This document shows positions 36,594-43,020 of a DNA stretch of 43,020 nt, one piece after another (the first letter of the stretch is position 1; each line of letters begins with the position of its first letter). Source of the stretch: Emiliania huxleyi CCMP1516 (lineage: Eukaryota; Haptophyta; Isochrysidales; Noelaerhabdaceae); assembly GCF_000372725.1 (NCBI RefSeq), contig NW_005198296.1, positions 1,597 through 44,616 on the forward strand, written 5' to 3'. A program made the position numbers and the translations under genes. The notes beneath the pieces were generated by a model. The model did not search any database and had not been told where the DNA came from. It saw nothing but the letters and a program-made list of their open reading frames with translations.

Positions 36594-38058
36594 ATGTGAG
36601 CCGACTGCTGCCAGCCTCTCCGCCCCCCTGCCTGTTGCCGAGCAGCGGCCGGGTCGCCACGGGGAGGGTGGCGCACGTGCTGCGTGCCTCCCGGCCCGCA
36701 AATCCTGCGGCGCAGAGCCCGCCGCCCTGAACGCCGGCCTTTCTGCTGGCCCGCGCCCGCTGCCTCACGCTTCCAAGCCCGGCCACCCCCGCGCTGCGCA
36801 GGGCGCGTTACGACCGCGCGATCACCGTCTTCTCGCCGGATGGCCACCTCTTCCAGGTCGAGTACGCGATGGAGGCGGTGCGCAAGGGCACCACTGCGGT
36901 CGGCGTGCGGTCAAAGGACCACATCGTCTTTGCGGTGGAGCGCAAATCGACCGCGAAGCTGCAGGACCCGCGGACGGTACGAAAGATCCACAAGCTGGAC
37001 GAGAACATCGTGCTCTCCTTCGCCGGCGCGTCCCTCTCCCCCGCCCGGGCGGCAAGACGTCCGAGGGGCGTCCGCCGGCTGACGTCAGCGCCCCGCCGCC
37101 GCAGGCCTGACGGCCGACGCGCGCGTGCTGATCAACAAGACGCTAGTTGAGTGCCAGTCCTACCGCCTCACCTTTGAGGACTCGCCCTCCGTCGAGTACG
37201 TCGCCGAGTACGTCTCCGGAGTGCAGCAGCGCTACACGCAGAGCGGAGGCGCACCACCGCCGCCGCCCTCCCCCCTCCCCCTCCCCCCCCCATCCCGCCC
37301 TCGTCCTCGCCCTCGCCCTCGCCCTCGCCCGCCCCCTCGCCCCCGCCCTCGCCCTCGCCCTCGCCCTCGCCCTCGCCCGCCCCCTCTCACCCGTCCTCAC
37401 CCCGCCCCCCCCCTTCCCGCCCCAGGCGTGCGCCCGTTTGGAATCTCGACGCTCATCATGGGCTTCGACCGGGACGGGACGCCGCAGCTCTTCCAGACGG
37501 AGCCGTCGGGCAACTACACCGCCTGGAAGGCGGTCGCGATCGGGCGGAGCCAAAAGACCGTCAAGGAGTACCTCGAGAAGACCTACTCCGAGGAGACGGC
37601 GGAGGCGCAGCAGCCGCCACGCCCCTCCCCGCCGCCACGCCCCTCCCCGCCGCCACACCCCTCCCCGCCCTACGCCAGAGCCGTCGCGCGCTTCTCCCCC
37701 CGCCCCCACCCTCGCCCGTTTTGCCCCCACATGCACATGTGCACACATGCATGTGCGTACGCCGCACCGGGAGCCCGCCCGCCCGCCCCGCCGCCATATT
37801 GCACACACCCGCCCTCCCGCTGCCTGCTGACCCCCCCCCCCCCCCTTGTCGTCAACCCGCCAGGACGGCGTCAAGCTCGCGTGCCGTGCGCTGCTCGAGG
37901 TGGTCGAGGCGGGCGGCAAGAACATCGAGGTTGCGGTGCTGCGGCAGGGCAAGGAGCTGCAGCTGCTGGGCGACGACGAGGTGGAAGCCATCGTCAAGGG
38001 CATCGAGGCGGAGAAGGAGGAGGAGGACAAGAAGAAGAAGAAGCCGTCCGAGAAATGA
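36594..38058 (+). CDS. PSMA7: 20S proteasome subunit alpha type-7 (alpha4), five exons
   Basis: The protein matches the alpha4 subunit throughout: [111 protein letters not shown] and a Glu/Lys-rich tail. Exons are: ...36595, 36802-37025, 37105-37248, 37426-37604 and 37864-38058, giving 247 residues, the family length. Intron 1 (GTGAGC...GCAG, 206 bp) splits the initiator: AT from exon 1 joins G from exon 2, making MARYDRAIT as in plant alpha4. Introns 2, 3 and 4 begin GCGCGT, GCGCAC and GCGCAG and end in CAG, all in matching phases (1, 1, 0). The sense strand of introns 3 and 4 is extremely C-rich. It is a structural subunit of the outer ring and is not itself a protease. Confidence 0.93.
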
Positions 38059-38299
38059 GCGGCCGCCGCGACGCTCGGGATAGCGAAGCAGCGCACCGGG
38101 GACGCCGCCGGCGGGGCTCGGCTTTATACTATTCACTGTTCGTGTCGTCGCATGCTGGGCCCGGGGCGTCTCCCACCTTGAAGTGGTTCAGCTTCAGCGG
38201 CCCCCTCTCGCCTTTTTCCCGCGCTTTGCCGCGCCGAAAAAGCACTGTGTGAATGAACGCGCTCTGCCGGTCGGAACGTTTCACTTTCAGCAGCTGCCG
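38059..38299. other. Short spacer with possible TATA of the next gene
   Basis: GGCTTTATACTATTC near 38,121 is the only AT-rich word in this 241-bp spacer between two plus-strand genes, and could be the core promoter of the docking-complex gene. Confidence 0.35.
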
Positions 38300-40012
38300 A
38301 TGCCGCCCTCGCACGCATCGGGTACTGCCACCGAGGAGAAGAAGCGACAGGGCAGCGGCGGTTCGTCCGATCGTGGCGATTCAAAGCTCTCCCCTGGGAA
38401 GCGCAACGGCGCGCTCCATGTGCCCGGAGGTGCTGAGGAGCACTGGAATGCGGTGATGAAGAAGCTGTCGCCGGCCGGGTACAGCCACTCACCGGCCTGG
38501 CAGCGCAGCATCATCGAGCGGGTCGTGCAGAAGATGACGACCCGGCCTGCAAACACCTCCCGCGTCGCTGCCTCCACCCGCTCCTCCCTCACGCGCACGG
38601 TCGACCTGGGCGCCATCGGGATTGCACCAGAAACCGCTGCGGCTCTGCAGGCGGAGGAGGAGCGAGTGGCGCAGACCATGCTCGAGACGAGCGTGGGGTC
38701 GCTGAGGAGAGGCTCCACCGCAGGCCAGCTGCCGGCGCAGAGGGATCTCGCCGAGCGGCAGAACCAGGTGCACACTTACGCGCGTGCCATCCAGATGGAG
38801 CAGCTGCAGGAGCAGGAGCTCGACACCGAGATGCAGCAGATGAACGCGGCGGTGGTACAGGCTGAGAGGGCCGCGGGCGGTAGCCTGGCCTCGATGATGG
38901 ACCAGAAGGCTAAGGCCGCCAGGCAAGTCGCCATCATCCAGAACCGCTGCACCCAGCTCGCCAAGAAGGCGTCCGAGACGGTGGCGAGCAACCAAGCTGT
39001 CCGGCGTGAGGTCGACCGGCTCCGGCGCGAGAAGGTTGCCCACCAGCGGACGCTCGAGCGGCTGAGTGCAAAGTCAACCAAGATGGACGAGGACATCGTT
39101 TTTCTCACGCAGGCGGCGCACGACGCGCTCGATCAGCGGGAGAAGGTCAAGAGCAAGTTCATGGCGCTCCAGCGCGACGTCAACTGGGAGCGCAAGGAGA
39201 AGCTGTCGCAGATCAAGGACGTAGCCTCGCGCACCTCAGAGCTGGAGGGCGACTGGGGCGTAAAAGAGCGCGAGCTGGCGGAGGCGGAGGAGGAGCGGCG
39301 GCGCCGCGAGTACATCTCGAGCCGCAGCCGGCGCGGCGAGCTGGAACGGGCGGAGACGCGGTTCGGCTTCCTCGCCAACCAAGCGCTCGGGTGGGACGCC
39401 GAGTTTGAGCGGCTGCAGAGCTTCTCAGGCATGGACGAGAAGTACCAGCCGGGTGAGGACCACATCGTCGACTCGATTGCCAACCGCTTCCTCGAGAAAG
39501 AGCGCTCCAACACCTCGCTCCAGCGGTACCTGCACGAGCAGCAGTCGGAGCTCGCGGCGCTCACCGGTGAGCGGCGGCGCCTGGAATCTTCGGTGCGGGA
39601 GCTGCACGACACCTCGGAGGGCCTACCCGCGGACGAGCGCGATGGTGAGAGCAGCGAGGGAGTCGACTCGGGACAGAACCACGCCGGGCGGGGCGCACGG
39701 GTGGAGGCCCTCCTTGCCGAGGCTGGCGTCTGCGTCGAGAGGATCACGCAGTCGATGTGGAAGGGCGGCGCCCCGTGCGACGCCGATGAGGCGTGCTCAA
39801 CCTCCTCCATCGAGGCGTGGCTTCAGCGGCTAGACGTCCGCGTCGCCGAGGTGCGAGGCTCGTCGGCGGCTCTGGTGGCGCTTGCAAAGGAGGTGAACCC
39901 GGTGCTGGTCGAGTGGTGCGGCGCGCGGCAGCCAAAGCGGCATGTCTCGACGCCAGATATCCATGAGGCGCTCCTCCTCCAGGCGCAGCGGCAGGAGGCT
40001 GGCGTCGCGTAG
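38300..40012 (+). CDS. Outer-dynein-arm docking complex coiled-coil protein (ODAD1/CCDC114-like)
   Basis: The frame is open from 38183, but the first ATG is 38300, giving 570 residues without introns. After a disordered Ser/Gly/Lys N-terminus (~60 residues), the protein is mostly coiled coil from about residue 100 to 470. The stretch AKKASETVASNQAVRREVDR, LRREKVAHQRTLERL corresponds to the conserved 'a..N..lR.eId.LR.er..f' block of the CCDC63/CCDC114/ODA1 family, followed by FLTQAAHDALDQREK and KFMALQRD. This family forms the docking complex that anchors outer dynein arms to axonemal doublets, so the organism should build motile flagella. CCDC151 (ODAD3) is a related alternative. The C-terminal ~100 residues (VEALLAEAGVCVERITQ, IEAWLQRLDVRVAEVR) are separate helices, as in the family. 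Confidence 0.75.
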   Translation: MPPSHASGTATEEKKRQGSGGSSDRGDSKLSPGKRNGALHVPGGAEEHWNAVMKKLSPAGYSHSPAWQRSIIERVVQKMTTRPANTSRVAASTRSSLTRTVDLGAIGIAPETAAALQAEEERVAQTMLETSVGSLRRGSTAGQLPAQRDLAERQNQVHTYARAIQMEQLQEQELDTEMQQMNAAVVQAERAAGGSLASMMDQKAKAARQVAIIQNRCTQLAKKASETVASNQAVRREVDRLRREKVAHQRTLERLSAKSTKMDEDIVFLTQAAHDALDQREKVKSKFMALQRDVNWERKEKLSQIKDVASRTSELEGDWGVKERELAEAEEERRRREYISSRSRRGELERAETRFGFLANQALGWDAEFERLQSFSGMDEKYQPGEDHIVDSIANRFLEKERSNTSLQRYLHEQQSELAALTGERRRLESSVRELHDTSEGLPADERDGESSEGVDSGQNHAGRGARVEALLAEAGVCVERITQSMWKGGAPCDADEACSTSSIEAWLQRLDVRVAEVRGSSAALVALAKEVNPVLVEWCGARQPKRHVSTPDIHEALLLQAQRQEAGVA

Positions 40013-40250
40013 AGCATGTGGGGCGGGTGTGGGGTGGTTAGCCTCGTGTGCGGGGTCGGCGTGGGCTCGTCCTGCGTGTGTCGTTCACCACCGCTGACGC
40101 AGTGGGGGGCTGGCTAATACCGACTATGTTTCATTAACTGTTTTGCTTCGAAAGCCCCCTCGTTGCGAATAATCTGGAGCCTGCGCTGCGGCGTGGAGGG
40201 CCGTGCTGCCGATGTTCTTGCATGTTGGATTTCTTTTTACTTTTTACAAC

Positions 40251-40341
40251 ACTGGCGCGCACACTGGCACAACACAGGTACACCGCACTGGCACTAACAC
40301 AGGTTCACCGTGTACCTGTGTCAGTGCCAGTGCGCGCCAGT
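40251..40341. repeat. 91-bp imperfect hairpin upstream of a glycosyltransferase gene
   Basis: ACTGGCGCGCACACTGGCAC with ACACAGGTACAC on the left arm pairs with GTGTACCTGTGT and GTGCCAGTGCGCGCCAGT on the right arm, with about two mismatched or bulged positions over 32 bp. The loop itself contains another GCACTGGCACT copy. It ends 58 bp before the ATG and could be transcribed into the 5' leader. Confidence 0.85.
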
Positions 40342-40399
40342 CCCGGGGCTAGTCGGACAACAAATTTTTAATGGCCGATTTTTCCCTCTCGACAAACAT

Positions 40400-41882
40400 A
40401 TGCTCTTGCTCTCCGCGCTTGCCTACCCTGCGGCGCCCCCGTCCGAGGTTCTCCGACCTCCAGCTTCAGAGCGGCGCGAGCTGCTGCGTGTCCGCTCCGG
40501 GCACACACCGTTAGGATCGTGGGAGGAGACGACCAACGAGCCGATGCACAAGACGGTCTGCGATGGCCGACCGTGCCGCCCTGGCGAGGGCAATCGTGTG
40601 GGTTATGAACACTGGAAGCAGCCGTACCGGCCGCTCGACGAGGCTGTCGTACGCGCGCTCTCCAAGAAGCCGCCGCACGGACCCGATGGTCCGCAATACG
40701 CCAAACTTGTCGCTGCCGCCGGCCATCTTGCGGATGCCAGCAAATTCATCGCTCTGGCCGCCGCGGACTTCGACTACCGCGAGCTGGCTGAGAACTGGCA
40801 CGCCGCCGCCGCGCGCTCCGGGGTGAGATGCGCCCTGCTGTACGCGCTCGACGCTCCGGCGCACGCTCACCTCACTGCGCGGCTCGGCGCTGCGAGCGTC
40901 GTCAACGGCACGGCGAACCTTGACGCGTGGGCCACGACCAAACTGATGCGCCACATCCAGCGCGCGCTTGCGGAGAGGCACATGGCGGCCGCAGCCCTCG
41001 CCACCGCCGGCTTCGACGTGCTCCTCTGCGACTCAACGGCGGTGAGCCACACTTCCTCACCGCCGCCTCCGCCACGCACCTCCTCACCGCCGTTGCGGCC
41101 ACCGCCGCCACGCCGCCACCGCCACCGCGGCCTCTTCACTCCCGGCGGCTCCTTCCTCCGCTGCCAGGTGTTTGTGGCCGACCCGCGGCCGCGACTCCTC
41201 TCGGTACCCGCCTCCGACGCCGACGTGCTTGTCGGACGCCTCCACTGCAACCGCCCCGGCAAGAACAGGCACTCGCCGCCCCCTCTCCAACCTCGGCCTC
41301 TCGAGCTGTCCCTCTCCAACCTCTGACAGGCCGGCGGAAGCTGTCGCCTCTCACGTCCCGGACTCGGGTGCTAGGCTCGGATGTGCCGCTGCGTGGAACT
41401 TCCTCTTGCTGCGCGGCGCCTCCGCGTCTCCGCCGCGCCGGAGCCTCGTCGCACGCCTCTCGGTGCGCTCGATCGAGCGCGGCATGGTCGACTTTTATCT
41501 GCGCTGGTGGATGGGGCACCACTGCACCTTCATCGGCTTTGACAAGACGGTGGCCGATGCGCGGCCGAGGATCGAGGGCGGTTTCGGCGGTCCTGAGGCG
41601 GTTGCCGCCGCGCCGAATGCGGTGGCTCTCGCCACGCTGACGGCGCCAAGCTGGTGCGACGCCGGCGGCGGCAGCTGCTTGCGTCTCGGGCTGCTGCCGA
41701 TGGACGCATTCCCGCCCGCTGGGGCGTTTGTCTCGAGCCGCGCCACTGCTGTCGTCGGCCGCGCGACAAGGCCGCCTAGCGAGCCCGTCCACAGGCTACG
41801 CCTCGACCGGTACGACCAGCGAGACTTTGCGGCCCTGGTGGCGCGCATGGGGGAGGAGGGGCTCTGGCTGCTCGGGTCGTAA
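40400..41882 (+). CDS. PF03407-type nucleotide-diphospho-sugar transferase, three exons
   Basis: The first in-frame ATG is 40400. Exon 1 ends at 41041; intron 1 (GTGAGC...CCAG, 126 bp, phase 0) is clear; exon 2 starts at 41168. The best second intron is 41259-41340 (G|GCAAGA...GAAG, phase 1). The joined frame is 424 codons plus stop. The N-terminus (MLLLSALAYPAAP) is a weak signal sequence. The domain landmarks are FIALAAADFDYRELAENWH, CALLYALDAPAH, WATTKLMRHIQRALAE, ATAGFDVLLCDSTAVFVADP (junction inside) and GCAAAWNFLLLRG, then FYLRWW and HCTFIGFDKTV. This is the order of the GT77-like Nucleotid_trans family, which adds sugars in the secretory pathway. The usual DxD reads DST here, so metal binding may differ. 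Confidence 0.7.
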
Positions 41883-41884
41883 CA

Positions 41885-41890
41885 AATAAA
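41885..41890 (+). promoter_or_regulatory. Polyadenylation signal AATAAA
   Basis: AATAAA begins three bases after the TAA of the glycosyltransferase gene, inside AACAAATAAAATG. The position is very close to the stop but is the only such hexamer in the flank. It is a canonical signal by sequence only. Confidence 0.4.
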
Positions 41891-42796
41891 ATGTGCGACA
41901 ACTCTGACCTCCTGATATGAACACGTCCACGTCCCCCCTGCACCCAACGATGGGGCATGGGACAACACCAGCGACCAGGCCCTTGGGTCCCGAATGGAAT
42001 CCAGAGCGCCCTGGGGGCTGCTCGGCGGTCGGCGCGACGGCGACGGCCGACGCGCTCGACCAGGTGGCGGTCTCTGGCAGAGCTCAAGGCCCCTTGTCAA
42101 GGGGACGGTGGCGGAGCTGAAGATGGCGGTGGCGACGCGCGACGCGGAGCTTTTTCGTGAAAACCGCGTGGCACACAGATATATAGGTAGGTTAGCCGAG
42201 CACGGAGATTGGCCAGTGTGCGGCGTCGACCGCGCGGGACGGCGGGTCGCGGGAGGTCGCTCCTGCAGCAGCTGCACGTCTCGCTCTCGGCGTCTCTCGG
42301 GAGTCTCGGGCCTCGCCTTACTACTACGTACTAGTATTTAATACTTACACTTTGCCTTACTGGTGTCGGGGCCGTGCGATGGCAAAGAGTATTCACATGA
42401 TTTTGTAGAGTAGTCTAGAGTTAGTAGTGACTAAAAAGGGAGATCAAAAACGTCGACGTGAGCTCCCACAGCACCAGTGCTGGGCCGGACAGATGACTGT
42501 CCGAGCACGTGTGTGCGCACCAAGTCCGCAACTGTCGACACATGCACTTCCTCCACTGAGCTCTGTATGGCTCTATGCACGTCTCACACTCTCACTCACA
42601 AGTCTCTCTCACTCCTCGCTCTCTTTCAGCACGCGAGCCACACGCAACACGCTTCAGATGCCCCGTCACCGGGGGGACTCGTACCTAGACCTGCTCCTCT
42701 CCCCTGATCGCGCCTGCGCGCTGAGGGCCGACTATTGTTGAGCGAGGTCGCCTCTTCTCCTGATGGGCACTTGGTAGTGCGTCGCAGTGGTGCGCC
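41891..42796. other. Intergenic, no gene seen
   Basis: No protein family, RNA gene or inverted repeat is recognised in this stretch. It contains AT-richer segments (42,310-42,450) and CTCTCACTC-type low-complexity text near 42,580-42,640. It lies between the 3' ends of convergent genes. Confidence 0.45.
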
Positions 42797-43012
42797 CTAG
42801 GGCCTCCCTGGCGCGGAAGGCGGCGCACTCCTCCCGGTCCCGTACGGCCGCTTGAAGTCTGAGGTCGGCACGTCGTAAAAGTTGTTGCGCAAGCCGGGCG
42901 AGCGGCTCTTCCGCTCGGCGTCGATGGGCGGAGGCGCGTAGGCGGGCCCGGGCACGAAGCCTGCCTGCTCCTGCGCCTTGAAGGCCTCGTACTCTCTCTC
43001 GCGGCCAGGCAT
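42797..43012 (-). CDS. Hypothetical protein, C-terminal part, open to the window edge
   Basis: The frame ends at 42797 and has an ATG at 43012, but no stop separates it from the right edge, so it may be the last exon of a longer gene. The 71 visible residues are polar and rich in Pro, Arg and Gly (YEAFKAQEQAGFVPGPAYAP, DAERKSRSPGLRNNFYDVPT, FKRPYGTGRSAPP) and look disordered. I do not recognise a family. Codon use agrees with the confident genes nearby. Confidence 0.45.
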   Translation of the reverse strand: MPGREREYEAFKAQEQAGFVPGPAYAPPPIDAERKSRSPGLRNNFYDVPTSDFKRPYGTGRSAPPSAPGRP

Positions 43013-43020
43013 CGGCGTCT

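Overview
The window looks like nuclear DNA of a GC-rich, flagellated photosynthetic protist, most likely a haptophyte. Two predicted thylakoid-lumen proteins carry a signal peptide followed by a twin-arginine lumen signal, which is the layout expected of a plastid inside the endomembrane system. There is an outer-dynein-arm docking protein, so the cell probably has flagella. The genes are eukaryotic (20S proteasome alpha4, NEK kinase, calponin, an ILRUN-like protein). About half of the introns I could phase start with GC instead of GT. The species cannot be fixed from sequence alone; a pelagophyte or another secondary alga is possible.

Layout. 1-3,300: tandem decamer and 12-mer repeats, then sequence without a confident gene. 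3,315-5,471 (-): a MORN-like protein with a duplicated C-terminal module. 6,729-7,613 (-): a lumenal cyclophilin. 8,244-11,774: the 3' part of a decayed non-LTR retrotransposon with an RNase H domain. 12,044-12,772 (+): a membrane RING protein. 12,940-13,869: a TA-flanked inverted-repeat element. 14,033-15,349 (-): a calponin. 15,514-16,147: a second, truncated LINE copy with an 11-bp target duplication. 16,293-16,990 (+) and 17,491-18,876 (-): two spliced genes of unknown function. 19,131-19,308: a complete MITE. 20,249-20,704 (-): a second lumenal protein, separated from a divergent glycosyltransferase (about 22,048-23,453, +) by three successive or nested insertions. 23,983-26,355 (-) NEK kinase and 27,694-30,477 (+) DUF3431-type protein diverge from a large palindrome carrying mirror-image TATA promoters. 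30,762-34,195: an ILRUN-like gene, a small secreted protein and an ankyrin/2OG-oxygenase gene. 34,400-36,500: duplicated leader sequence and a proline-rich low-complexity block. 36,594-41,882 (+): proteasome alpha4, outer-dynein-arm docking protein and a PF03407-type glycosyltransferase, arranged head to tail. 42,797 to the right edge (-): a partial gene.

The genes are unrelated housekeeping, cytoskeletal, plastid and secretory-pathway functions and do not form a pathway, although three encode glycosyltransferase-like proteins. The most unusual material is structural: the abundance of GC-AG introns, a proteasome start codon that is assembled only by splicing, a palindromic divergent promoter, and a chain of retroelement insertions whose target duplications can be read base by base. 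Splice junctions were placed by reading-frame continuity, splice dinucleotides and domain continuity. They are predictions without transcript support.
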